Shown here: positions 7,761-15,585 of the stretch, in pieces | Numbering within the stretch: the first letter of the stretch is position 1 | Layout of the letters: the number at the start of each line of letters is the position of its first letter | Made by a program: the position numbers and the translations under genes | NCBI GenBank assembly: GCA_002840555.1 | Contig: PHBJ01000002.1 | Span: forward strand, 62,001 to 126,000 | From: Deltaproteobacteria bacterium HGW-Deltaproteobacteria-13 | GTDB lineage: Bacteria; Desulfobacterota; Syntrophia; Syntrophales; Smithellaceae | Reading direction: 5' to 3' | Length of the DNA stretch: 64,000 nt | The notes under the pieces: generated by a model | The model's input: only the letters and a program-made list of their open reading frames with translations | Told to the model about the DNA's origin: nothing | The model's database searches: none

Positions 7761-8264
7761 TCAAAATTTGCTGATTTGGAATCCTTTCAATTTAATGGCC
7801 ACCGATCTTTGCATCAGTTCAATGGAAACAACAAAGAGTTCCTTTTCGACATTTCTTTTAACGACAGTTCCTTCAATTCCCGCAAACGGTCCATCGATGA
7901 TGCGCGCCGGTTCTCCCAATCCCGGAAATTGCACGGTAAATATTTCCGTTTTTGAATTTACGAAGCGGCGGATAGCGTCAATTTTATGATCCGGAACCGG
8001 TATCGGTTCGGAATGATCTCCTTTTCCCAAAATGCGCACGACACCGGCCGTTTTTAAAATGGTCAATTTTGTTTCATTATCCAGAGGAGAGGCTTCGGCG
8101 AAAATATACCCGGAGAAAAGAGGGGTAAGTATTTTTTTCCTCCTGTCTTTCTGCTTGCTCCAGGATTCTATCTGGGGTAAAAAAGTAAGCACGTTTTTTT
8201 GAATGAGGCCGGAATTCACCTTGTATTCATGGCGGCTTCTTGTATGTATGACGTACCACGACAT
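7761..8264 (-). CDS. Specialised NusG paralogue (RfaH/UpxY/LoaP-type antiterminator)
   Basis: From the ATG at 8264 the product has 167 residues. The frame stays open for 21 more codons upstream, but the family begins at MSWYVIHTRS. Residues 1-100 form a NusG N-terminal domain (WYVIHTRSRHEYKV; PLFSGYIFAEA), which grips the RNA polymerase clamp. The C-terminal KOW segment includes ARIIDGPFAGIEGTVV near 120-135. General nusG normally sits with rplK, secE and rpoB; this isolated copy is more like operon-specific paralogues that keep polymerase going through long polysaccharide or antibiotic operons. Its neighbours are not such an operon; the nearest sugar genes are about 3 kb away. The target is unknown. 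Confidence 0.85.
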   Translation of the reverse strand: MSWYVIHTRSRHEYKVNSGLIQKNVLTFLPQIESWSKQKDRRKKILTPLFSGYIFAEASPLDNETKLTILKTAGVVRILGKGDHSEPIPVPDHKIDAIRRFVNSKTEIFTVQFPGLGEPARIIDGPFAGIEGTVVKRNVEKELFVVSIELMQRSVAIKLKGFQISKF

Positions 8265-8337
8265 GATAAAATACCCGTTACCCTTTTGTAGGCCGGAGAA
8301 TTTATAATATCTGCCGATATTTTGCAATGGAGAAATA

Positions 8338-9936
8338 ATGAAAATTTTACGTATCAGCGGAATTAAATTATCTTTGGATGAAAGTGAGAAATTACTGGCG
8401 CATAAAGTTGCGGAGATTCTGGATATATCCGTTAATGATATTGATGTTGTGGAAATTATCAGAAAGGCAATTGACGCCCGCCGCCATAAACCTCCTCATT
8501 TTGTTTATGTTCTTAAAATCAGCGTTCCTTCAGCTGTAAAATTGCCTGTGTCATTAAACCCGGGGATTCAGTTGCTTGAAGTCGAAGCCCCACCGGAGAT
8601 CCCGCATTTATTATCAGCCTCCGGACCGAAACTTCCCGTCGTCGTGATGGGCAGCGGCCCGGCCGGTCTTTTTGCCGCTTATATTCTTGCCCAAAGAGGC
8701 ATCCCGTCAATGATTCTGGAAAGAGGCTCGCCTGTAGAAAAAAGAATTAAAGATGTGGAAGAATTCTGGGAAAAAGGAATTCTGAATTTCCAAAGCAATG
8801 TTTTTTTCGGAGAAGGGGGCGCCGGAACGTTTTCGGACGGCAAACTAACGAACAGAGCCAATAATCCTTATTCGTCCTGGGTAAAAAAGATTTTGGTGGA
8901 AATGGGCGCTCCGCCGGAAATTCTCATTGAGGCCAAGCCTCACATCGGCACGGATAAACTTAGAAAAGTAATTGTAAACTTGAGAAAGAGCCTTATGGGG
9001 TTGGGGTGCAGAATTGAATTTGAAGCGCAGGTGACTGACATTTTAATCCGTCAGGAAACCATTGCCGCGGTCATTATTAATGAGAAGGAAGAAATTAAAA
9101 CCAATCACGTTATTCTGGCCATAGGTCAAAGCGCCGATGATACTTATACGAAGCTTTTAGAACGGGGCATCCAAATGGAGCCCAAACCTTTTGCCATGGG
9201 ACTGCGCGTTGAACATCCGCAGGAACTGATTAATTCCATCCAGTACGGCAAGTGGCATCATCATCCGCAACTGCCGCCTGCGGAATATTTTGTAAAAGCT
9301 TCTCTGCCGGATTTAAATCGCTCCGTTTATACTTTTTGCATGTGTCCGGGAGGTTCGGTCATTGGCTGCGCCGCTTTTCCCGGTTCCGTTATAACCAATG
9401 GCATGAGTAATGCGAAACGCTCCGGTGAATTTGCCAACAGCGCCATCGTCGTCAATGTTCGTGTGGATGATTTTGCTTCCGGCAAACAGCCTTTGTCTGG
9501 ATTGAATTTTCGTCAGGTATGGGAAAGAAAAGCGTTTGTTTCCGGAGGAAGCAATTATCAGGCGCCGGCGCAGAGAATGACGGATTTTCTTCAGGGAAAA
9601 GAAAATGGCGTTTTGGGACGAACAAGTTTTCTTCCCGGCGTCAAACCTGTTGCGATGAAAGAGGTATTGCCCGAATTCATCATCAATCCTTTAAGTGCAG
9701 GCATCAGGGAATTCGATAAAAAAATGCCGGGATTTATTACCCCGGACGCTCATTTAATCGGAGTGGAAACCAGAACTTCATCGCCTGTGCGCATTTGCCG
9801 CCGCAGTGACGGTCAGAGTGAAAGTATCCGCGGTCTTTATCCGTGCGGCGAAGGCGCCGGATATGCGGGGGGCATTATCAGTTCAGCGCTTGACGGAATC
9901 AGGGCCGCGCAGCATTTGATTGATAATTTAAATTAG
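8338..9936 (+). CDS. FAD-dependent oxidoreductase, COG2509-like
   Basis: A 532-residue flavoprotein. A short N-terminal domain of about 95 residues (ISGIKLSLDESEKLL...) precedes the FAD-binding Rossmann fold VVMGSGPAGLFAAYILAQRG with an ERG acidic end. Later segments FFGEGGAGTFSDGKLT and the C-terminal CGEGAGYAGGIISSALDG match the uncharacterised FAD-dependent dehydrogenase family (COG2509). The physiological substrate of this family is not established to my knowledge. The gene diverges from the NusG paralogue and its 3' end overlaps the convergent ribD end by nine bases. Its start is supported by the ISxIKL pattern common to the family. Confidence 0.88.
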   Translation: MKILRISGIKLSLDESEKLLAHKVAEILDISVNDIDVVEIIRKAIDARRHKPPHFVYVLKISVPSAVKLPVSLNPGIQLLEVEAPPEIPHLLSASGPKLPVVVMGSGPAGLFAAYILAQRGIPSMILERGSPVEKRIKDVEEFWEKGILNFQSNVFFGEGGAGTFSDGKLTNRANNPYSSWVKKILVEMGAPPEILIEAKPHIGTDKLRKVIVNLRKSLMGLGCRIEFEAQVTDILIRQETIAAVIINEKEEIKTNHVILAIGQSADDTYTKLLERGIQMEPKPFAMGLRVEHPQELINSIQYGKWHHHPQLPPAEYFVKASLPDLNRSVYTFCMCPGGSVIGCAAFPGSVITNGMSNAKRSGEFANSAIVVNVRVDDFASGKQPLSGLNFRQVWERKAFVSGGSNYQAPAQRMTDFLQGKENGVLGRTSFLPGVKPVAMKEVLPEFIINPLSAGIREFDKKMPGFITPDAHLIGVETRTSSPVRICRRSDGQSESIRGLYPCGEGAGYAGGIISSALDGIRAAQHLIDNLN

Positions 9937-11013
9937 CCGGCTGTCAACGATAATATCATCGCCGCGTCTCAGCACCTTCTGAATGGATAATTTTTTTGCC
10001 GATTCTAAATTTCTGATATTCAGATCGCCGACCGCTTCGATTCCGCTGCCGATAATTTTCGGCGCAATAACCGTTACCAGGCGGTTGGCTAAATTATTCT
10101 TTAACACGGAAGTAATGATTTGAGCGCCGCCTTCAATCAGGACAGAGGATATTTTTCTTTCGGCAAGTTTCTTGAATAATTTTTTTAAATCAACCCCTCC
10201 GTTTTCATCGGCATCGATGGTGACGATTTCCGCTCCTGAATCGGCAAGAATTTGAAATCGAGGATCTGCCGGGGTTTTAATGGTCGCGATCAGTGTCGGA
10301 GCCGAAGAGATGTTTTGGAAGAGTTTAGCCTTTTGTGAAATTGTTAATCCGGAATCCACAATAACACGCAGCGGATTGCGGCCGCGGGCAAGGCGCACCG
10401 TGAGTTCGGGATCATCCTTCATTACCGTTCCACGACCGACTAAAATAGCGTCATGTTCGGCTCTGAGCTTGTGAACAAATTTCAAAGAAGCTTCCGAGCT
10501 TATCCATTGAGAATGTCCCGTTGCCGTTGCGATGCGGCCATCCAGCGTCTGGGCGTATTTTATGGTGATGAAAGGCAAACCGGTTTCCATGTAATGAAAA
10601 AATATTTCATTAAGCTTCCGGCAATCATTTTCCAGAACGCCTGTTTTAACTTCGATGCCGCTGTTTTTCAGATAGTTGATGCCCTGACAGGAAACCAGAG
10701 GATTGGAATCAATTGTGCCGATAACAACGCGGGCTATTTTGTGCTCAATAATGCTGTTGATGCATGGAGGCGTTTTTCCCTCATGACAACAGGGCTCCAG
10801 CGTAACGTAAAGCGTTGAACCGGCAACATCCTCACAGGCGTCCCGGATAGCGTTTATTTCGGCGTGATTCCCGCCGAAACGCTGATGGTAACCTTGGCTG
10901 ATCACATGGCCGTTTTTGACGATGACTGCGCCAACCATCGGATTGGGACTGACAAACCCAAGTCCTTTCCGGGCAAGCGAAAGGGCGAGTTTCATATAGC
11001 TTTCATCATTCAT
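9928..11013 (-). CDS. ribD: Bifunctional riboflavin biosynthesis deaminase/reductase
   Basis: Two cytosolic riboflavin steps in one protein: zinc-dependent deamination of the diaminopyrimidine ribityl precursor, then NADPH-dependent reduction of the ribose. The N-terminal deaminase (about 1-145) has the zinc motifs HAEINA and PCCHEGKTPPC. The C-terminal reductase (about 148-361) contains KYAQTLDGRIAT and IEGGAQIITSVL. The 361-residue length is standard. No other rib gene is adjacent, so it is a detached pathway gene in this window. It converges on the FAD oxidoreductase gene with overlapping stops, leaving no room for a terminator between them. Confidence 0.96.
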   Translation of the reverse strand: MNDESYMKLALSLARKGLGFVSPNPMVGAVIVKNGHVISQGYHQRFGGNHAEINAIRDACEDVAGSTLYVTLEPCCHEGKTPPCINSIIEHKIARVVIGTIDSNPLVSCQGINYLKNSGIEVKTGVLENDCRKLNEIFFHYMETGLPFITIKYAQTLDGRIATATGHSQWISSEASLKFVHKLRAEHDAILVGRGTVMKDDPELTVRLARGRNPLRVIVDSGLTISQKAKLFQNISSAPTLIATIKTPADPRFQILADSGAEIVTIDADENGGVDLKKLFKKLAERKISSVLIEGGAQIITSVLKNNLANRLVTVIAPKIIGSGIEAVGDLNIRNLESAKKLSIQKVLRRGDDIIVDSRLI

Positions 11014-11135
11014 GGGTCAATAATTACCTCATTAGTTTTTAAGATGCAAAGAAATTTATTGTCGGTGAACCTAAAGATATGATAAGTAAAAACAAATTTA
11101 ATTATTATAAAATAAATGCTGTTTAAGGAGTTATT

Positions 11136-11864
11136 ATGAAAGGAGTTATCCTTGCCGGCGGGTTGGGCAGCCGGTTATATCCTCTGACCAAAGTCACCAA
11201 CAAACATTTGCTTCCTGTTTATAACGAACCGATGATTTATTATCCGATCCGGATTTTAGTGAATGCCGGGATTGATGATCTTTTAATCGTAACCGGCGGC
11301 AATAATGCCGGAGATTTTCTGCGTCTTTTAGAGAACGGGCACGATTTCGGCCTTAAACATATTAATTATACCTATCAGCAGGGAGAGGGCGGCATTGCTG
11401 CGGCATTGAGTCTGGCGGAATTTTTTGCCGATAACGACAAGATCGTGGTTGTCCTGGGTGACAACATTATTGAGGAAAACATCAGGGCGGCGGTGGATAA
11501 ATTCCGCGTTCAAAAAGAAGGCGCACGCATTTTATTGAAAGAAGTGACGGATCCTCAGAGATTCGGAGTGCCTGTTTTTGAGGGGAACAACATTATCCGT
11601 GTTGAAGAAAAACCCTCCCATCCAGCTTCCCATTACGCGGTAATCGGAATTTACATGTATGATCACCGGGTCTTTGAATTTATTCGTTCCTTGCAGCCTT
11701 CACAGCGCGGTGAACTGGAGATTACCGATGTAAATAATTTTTATATCCGGGAAGGAAAGATGCAGTGGGATGTGTTAAACGGCTGGTGGTCGGATGCCGG
11801 AACTTTTGAATCATTGCAGTCCGCCGGAAACATGGTGGCGAAAACAGGAGCGAACAAGATATGA
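11136..11864 (+). CDS. Sugar-1-phosphate nucleotidylyltransferase, RmlA-like short form
   Basis: Transfers a nucleotide to a sugar-1-phosphate to make an activated sugar, most likely dTDP-glucose. The N-terminal signature GVILAGGLGSRLYPLTKVTNKHLLPVYNEP is the nucleotide-binding loop with its PxxxK. VVVLGDNIIEEN near residue 105 carries a metal-binding aspartate, and WSDAGTFESL occurs near the end. At 242 residues it lacks the C-terminal helices of typical RmlA (about 290), as do stand-alone short homologues. AAGGAG lies nine bases before the ATG. It overlaps the next gene, an RmlC-like cupin, by four bases, so both act in deoxysugar synthesis for surface glycans. Exact sugar unknown. Confidence 0.88.
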   Translation: MKGVILAGGLGSRLYPLTKVTNKHLLPVYNEPMIYYPIRILVNAGIDDLLIVTGGNNAGDFLRLLENGHDFGLKHINYTYQQGEGGIAAALSLAEFFADNDKIVVVLGDNIIEENIRAAVDKFRVQKEGARILLKEVTDPQRFGVPVFEGNNIIRVEEKPSHPASHYAVIGIYMYDHRVFEFIRSLQPSQRGELEITDVNNFYIREGKMQWDVLNGWWSDAGTFESLQSAGNMVAKTGANKI

Positions 11865-12316
11865 TTGACGGTGTCATAATAAAACGACTGAAGGTTATTC
11901 CGGATGAACGCGGTACGTTGATGGAAATCTTTCGCGCGGATGACAGCTTTTATAAAAAATTTGGTCAGGTCTATATGACCACGGCATATCCGGGAGTTGT
12001 CAAAGGCTGGCATTATCATAAAAAGCAGGCAGACAATATGGCTGTCGTGAAAGGAATGATGAAAATAGTTCTATACGACGGCAGGAAAAAATCAAAAACC
12101 TGCGGCGAAATTGTGGAAATATTCGCCGGAATCCATAACCCCGTCCTTGTTCATATTCCCGCTTTCGTATATCACGGGTTTAAGTGCATCTCCGAAGAAG
12201 AGGCGATCGTTATTAATACACCTACGGAAGTTTATAATTATAACGAACCGGATGAATACAGACTGCCGGCTCACGGCAGTGAAATAAATTACGACTGGGG
12301 AAGAAAAGACGGTTAA
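11861..12316 (+). CDS. dTDP-4-dehydrorhamnose 3,5-epimerase-like cupin
   Basis: A 151-residue RmlC-family cupin. It has the family start IKRLKVIPDERGTLMEIFR, the catalytic-type histidine in VKGWHYHKKQAD near residue 50, and VYHGFKCISEEEA near 110. True RmlC enzymes are about 180 residues with a fuller active site; this short form belongs to the related sugar epimerase/isomerase group. It is translationally coupled to the nucleotidylyltransferase gene before it. No rmlB or rmlD lies alongside, so the pathway must be completed elsewhere. Stop is followed by AT-rich DNA leading to the riboswitch. Confidence 0.82.
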   Translation: MIDGVIIKRLKVIPDERGTLMEIFRADDSFYKKFGQVYMTTAYPGVVKGWHYHKKQADNMAVVKGMMKIVLYDGRKKSKTCGEIVEIFAGIHNPVLVHIPAFVYHGFKCISEEEAIVINTPTEVYNYNEPDEYRLPAHGSEINYDWGRKDG

Positions 12317-12404
12317 ATTAAAAAATACCGCTTAAAGTTGCTGGAATCATATTTTATTAAATATCTTCTTGACATTAATGATTTTTTATAATTAATTACG
12401 ACGA

Positions 12405-12500
12405 TCCTTGCTTGACAAAGGCAAACCGTTCTGAAAAGACGGGGCGCAAAGTTACTCACCTAAATCTTAATTAGAGGGATAGGGTGGAAGAACTGCCGGG
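12405..12500 (+). ncRNA. GEMM-I cyclic-dinucleotide riboswitch
   Basis: The stretch AAAGGCAAACC at 12417-12427 is followed by a stem-loop CCG-T-TCT with a GAAA tetraloop, then GGGGCGCAAAG (12441-12451), the hallmark of GEMM-I aptamers. CACCTAA and the later GGGATAGGGTGG supply the tetraloop receptor and third helix. The base aligned with Vc2 G20 is G, which favours c-di-GMP over 3',3'-cGAMP, though this was aligned by eye. TTGACA at 12369 suggests transcription starts just upstream. It precedes pilD and the minor pilins by about 80 bases. No T-run terminator is obvious after the aptamer, so control may be at translation or by a structure I did not resolve. Confidence 0.85.
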
Positions 12501-12581
12501 CATCTTCAATAAGACGTTCAGCAGTCCTGCTAAATCACCCGAAAAATGAAAATATAAAAGACAAGCGGAGAACAATACATA

Positions 12582-13343
12582 ATGTTTCTGAACAGTCTTG
12601 CTTTCGTTTTCGGCGCTGCGATCGGCAGTTTTCTCAATGTTTGCATTTTTCGCCTGCCGGCTAAATTATCCATAATAAAACCCGGTTCAAGATGTCCCCA
12701 TTGTCTTCATCCCGTTCGTTTCTATGACAATATTCCTATCATAAGTTATATTTTTCTGCGTGGAAAGTGTCGGGATTGCGGCGCGGGGATTTCCTGGCGT
12801 TATCCGCTGGTGGAACTCATTACCGCGGTTCTTTCCCTTTTGTTGTTTTTAAAGTTTGGTCTGACTTTAAAATTCTTTGTTTTTTTTATTTTTATCGCGG
12901 TTTTGATTGTTATTACCTTTATTGATCTGGATCATCAAATTATTCCTGACATTTTATCTCTGCCGGGGATACCGATATTTTTTTTGGCGGCAATTTTTCT
13001 CGTGAAAGTTCCCTGGCTGGATGCCCTGCTGGGTTTGTTAATCGGCGGCGGGGTTCTTTTGACCATTGCCCTTGTTTATGAATTAATTTCCAAAAGGGAA
13101 GGAATGGGCGGCGGCGATATAAAACTTCTGGCCATGATCGGAGGTTTTTTGGGTTGGAAATCTTTGCTGTTCATTCTTTTATTCAGTTCTCTTTTCGGCG
13201 CCATTGTCGGTCTTACCTTAATCATTATTAAAAAACAGGACATGAAATATGCGGTTCCTTTCGGTCCGTTTTTAGCCGCCGCCGTGGCAGCTTATATTTT
13301 CTGGGGTGAAGAATTCACCCGTTTATTATTTATCAGTTATTAA
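12582..13343 (+). CDS. pilD: Prepilin peptidase/N-methyltransferase
   Basis: Inner-membrane aspartic protease that cuts the leader of type IV prepilins after glycine and methylates the new N-terminus. The 253-residue protein has the zinc tetracysteine C38-x2-C41 and C63-x2-C66 of bifunctional enzymes. The two catalytic aspartates lie in DLDHQIIPD (D115) and GGGDIKL (D179), and about seven hydrophobic membrane segments are present. It is the first gene after the GEMM-I riboswitch and leads five pilus genes on the same strand. Substrates are evidently the pseudopilins encoded just downstream, plus any major pilin elsewhere. Confidence 0.96.
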   Translation: MFLNSLAFVFGAAIGSFLNVCIFRLPAKLSIIKPGSRCPHCLHPVRFYDNIPIISYIFLRGKCRDCGAGISWRYPLVELITAVLSLLLFLKFGLTLKFFVFFIFIAVLIVITFIDLDHQIIPDILSLPGIPIFFLAAIFLVKVPWLDALLGLLIGGGVLLTIALVYELISKREGMGGGDIKLLAMIGGFLGWKSLLFILLFSSLFGAIVGLTLIIIKKQDMKYAVPFGPFLAAAVAAYIFWGEEFTRLLFISY

Positions 13344-13364
13344 ATTCATCACGGGAATTATTAA

Positions 13365-13865
13365 ATGTTAATCTCTGGCACAGGCCGTAGAAGTATTAAT
13401 ATTAAAGGTTTTACTTTACTGGAAATGCTTATCGTCATTGCTATTATTGCGATTGTTTTATTAATCGCGGCGCCTAATTTTACAAGGTATCTTCACAATA
13501 CTAATCTTAAAACAGCAGGACGTGATTTGGCTGGAGATATTTATAATTATAAACAAAACGCGGCTGCTCAAAGTGTTCACTATAAAATAATATTTAATAA
13601 GGATGAAAATACTTATAAAATCTTGAAAGGTGGCCCCGAAGGCACTGATTCCTATGATGATGCAAGTGCAATAGTAAAAAATATTGGTTCTGATGCCAGC
13701 TATATCAGGATTGATGATGTATCATATAACAATGATCAAGTTATCATTCAACCGAGAGGAACAACTTTGGGCGGTAATGTTACCCTGGTAAATGATATCG
13801 GCTCAAATATAACAATTATTACTTCATTGATGGGGAAAGTAAGTGTTAAATATAATGCAAAATAA
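13365..13865 (+). CDS. Type IV minor pilin, FimT/GspH-like
   Basis: A 166-residue class III signal protein. The leader MLISGTGRRSINIKG is cut between G15 and F16, giving FTLLEMLIVIAIIAIVLLIAAPNF with the conserved Glu at mature position five. The remaining 130 residues form a soluble beta-rich head as in GspH/FimT/FimU. It likely primes pilus assembly together with PilV, PilW and PilX and sits near the pilus tip. The gene follows pilD by 21 bases and overlaps the pilV-like gene. Assignment among FimT, FimU and GspH is not decidable by eye. Confidence 0.87.
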   Translation: MLISGTGRRSINIKGFTLLEMLIVIAIIAIVLLIAAPNFTRYLHNTNLKTAGRDLAGDIYNYKQNAAAQSVHYKIIFNKDENTYKILKGGPEGTDSYDDASAIVKNIGSDASYIRIDDVSYNNDQVIIQPRGTTLGGNVTLVNDIGSNITIITSLMGKVSVKYNAK

Positions 13866-14262
13866 AAAAGGCATCAGCATGGTTGAGGTTTTGATCGCCA
13901 TGTTTCTTACCACGGTGGCGGTTATCTCTCTTTCCTCCATGGTACCGTTGTCATGGCGGACAGCAGGTAAATCTGATTATCTGGGCAGGGCTACCGCTCT
14001 TTTACAGAATGAACTGGAATGGCGTCAGTATCAAACGATGCGTGGAGTTGATCCCATCACACTTGAATATCCCGAAGTCGGTCAAGCCGTTTTAGTGGGT
14101 GATACTACTTTCACCGTTAAAACAAATACCAGTAAAGATAATGCTCATCCCAATACATGGATAATAAATGTGAACGTAACATGGCCAGGGAATAATAATG
14201 GCATCGCAAGCAGCATAATTGCGACAAGGCAAATGGGTTTTAATAATATTGATACAGGGTAA
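13855..14262 (+). CDS. pilV: Type IV minor pilin, PilV-like
   Basis: From the ATG at 13855 the protein has 135 residues with the short leader MQNKKG and mature start ISMVEVLIAMFLTTVAVISL, carrying Glu at position five. A GTG four codons earlier is another possible start. The gene overlaps the end of the FimT-like gene, so translation is coupled. The predicted head is small with few cysteines. PilV-type minor pilins form the priming complex that starts pilus growth and holds PilY1. The assignment comes from gene order (FimT, PilV, PilW, PilX, PilY1) plus the N-terminus. Confidence 0.85.
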   Translation: MQNKKGISMVEVLIAMFLTTVAVISLSSMVPLSWRTAGKSDYLGRATALLQNELEWRQYQTMRGVDPITLEYPEVGQAVLVGDTTFTVKTNTSKDNAHPNTWIINVNVTWPGNNNGIASSIIATRQMGFNNIDTG

Positions 14263-14268
14263 GATTAG

Positions 14269-15051
14269 ATGAATAAAAACGGTTTTACATTAGTTGAATT
14301 AATTGTCGCCATAGCTGTCGGTTCACTAATCATGCTTGCCATATATTCTCTTAGTGAAATGGGGCAGCGTTCCTCTGCGTCTCTATCTAAGAAAATTATA
14401 ACCCAGCAGGATACAAGAGCCGTTTTGGATATAATGGCTATGGAAATTCGTATGGTATCTTATAATCCTAAGGCGATAGATGCTGGCATTTGGGTTGATA
14501 AAGATAGTGCTGTAGTAGGAGCGGCAAACAGTAATAAGTTTATGAAGGGAATACAAATTGCCAATAAAAATGAAATCATGATCGAAATGGACCTCAATAG
14601 TAATGGAACAGTCTATGATGCAACAAAGTCAAAATGTGAAGAGAACGAAGTTCTTCATTATAAATATGATAGCGCGGATAAAACAATTAGCCGGGAAACA
14701 GGCTGTGGTGGTGCCGGTCATACCAGTGGGCTGCAAAAAATATTAGGCGGTGCAGGATCAGACACAATGGTCGTTAATAATGATGTTAACCCGGCTGTCA
14801 ACCTGTTTTCGTATTGGGGGCCCGATATAGCTAATCCTGATGCAAATCATAATTGCGCCGATATAGATATTACCGATAAAGTAATTGCCGATCCAGTTAA
14901 ATGGATACCGCAAATCAGATATATCGTAATTACCATTGTTGCCGATACAGAACAAGCGGATGCAACAACGAAGCAAAAAAGAAGAATGACTTATTCCACA
15001 GGTGTTGTAGTGAGGAACCATGTCCTTAGTGTGCCGATTCCTAGTACATAA
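14269..15051 (+). CDS. pilW: Type IV minor pilin, PilW-like
   Basis: A 260-residue pseudopilin with leader MNKNG and mature start FTLVELIVAIAVGSLIMLAIY, Glu at position five. PilW is characteristically the largest of the minor pilins and precedes pilX, as here. The soluble part has cysteines (CEENEV and ETGCGG, and HNCADIDI) that may form disulfides. It begins six bases after the pilV-like stop and overlaps pilX by 32 bases. It probably belongs to the tip complex with PilY1. Confidence 0.87.
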   Translation: MNKNGFTLVELIVAIAVGSLIMLAIYSLSEMGQRSSASLSKKIITQQDTRAVLDIMAMEIRMVSYNPKAIDAGIWVDKDSAVVGAANSNKFMKGIQIANKNEIMIEMDLNSNGTVYDATKSKCEENEVLHYKYDSADKTISRETGCGGAGHTSGLQKILGGAGSDTMVVNNDVNPAVNLFSYWGPDIANPDANHNCADIDITDKVIADPVKWIPQIRYIVITIVADTEQADATTKQKRRMTYSTGVVVRNHVLSVPIPST

Positions 15052-15526
15052 AAGAAAGTCGGAGCAAGGCTTTATATTAATGGCGACATTCTTTGCGATG
15101 TTGATTCTAATCGCAGTAAGTATTTTTGCCTTGACCATGACAACACAAGACATCAGGGCCAGCATGGGCTATTATTGTGAGCGGCGAAGTTTATCGGCTG
15201 CGGACGCAGGTCTTGCCGCATTGTGTTTAGGATTTAATCCTGAAAATTTAGGTACGGCAGGGAATCCGGGTTATGCAGACAATGTTGAAATTGATCCCGC
15301 AAACTCGCCCGGTGTTAAATACAGCTATACAGTGCCGACAAGAAATAGCGCAGTTCCTTATATCCAGGCGAGAAGATCTGATTTGACGATCGGCAGCGGC
15401 TACAACTGGGTTTTTGAATTGTTTAATGCATCAGTTACAGGTATTGGCGGAATTTCCAGTTGTGCAACGACTTTTGATGTCAGTCTCAAGCATGGCCCTG
15501 TTAATAACGATACCGGTTACAGGTAA
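15020..15526 (+). CDS. pilX: Type IV minor pilin, PilX-like
   Basis: A 168-residue protein starting inside the end of pilW. The leader is basic (HKRKSEQG) with processing before FILMATFFAMLILIAVSIFALTM. The conserved Glu at mature position five is absent: the residue there is alanine. PilX-type proteins often lack or vary it, a state compatible with a place at the tip. The stretch YCERRSLSAADAGLAAL is typical of PilX and related proteins. The gene is followed by pilY1 after 59 bases. Membrane anchored before processing; soluble head about 140 residues. Confidence 0.82.
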   Translation: MSLVCRFLVHKRKSEQGFILMATFFAMLILIAVSIFALTMTTQDIRASMGYYCERRSLSAADAGLAALCLGFNPENLGTAGNPGYADNVEIDPANSPGVKYSYTVPTRNSAVPYIQARRSDLTIGSGYNWVFELFNASVTGIGGISSCATTFDVSLKHGPVNNDTGYR

Positions 15527-15585
15527 CCGGATTCTTTTTCTGAAGCGCCCCAAAAATTGATAGCTATTATGAAGGAGAATGTCCT

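Noticed and set aside
12405-12500. cGAMP-specific variant of the GEMM riboswitch
   Set aside because: The base aligned with Vc2 G20 appears to be G, as in c-di-GMP sensors; the alignment is by eye, so the ligand is left open rather than called cGAMP.
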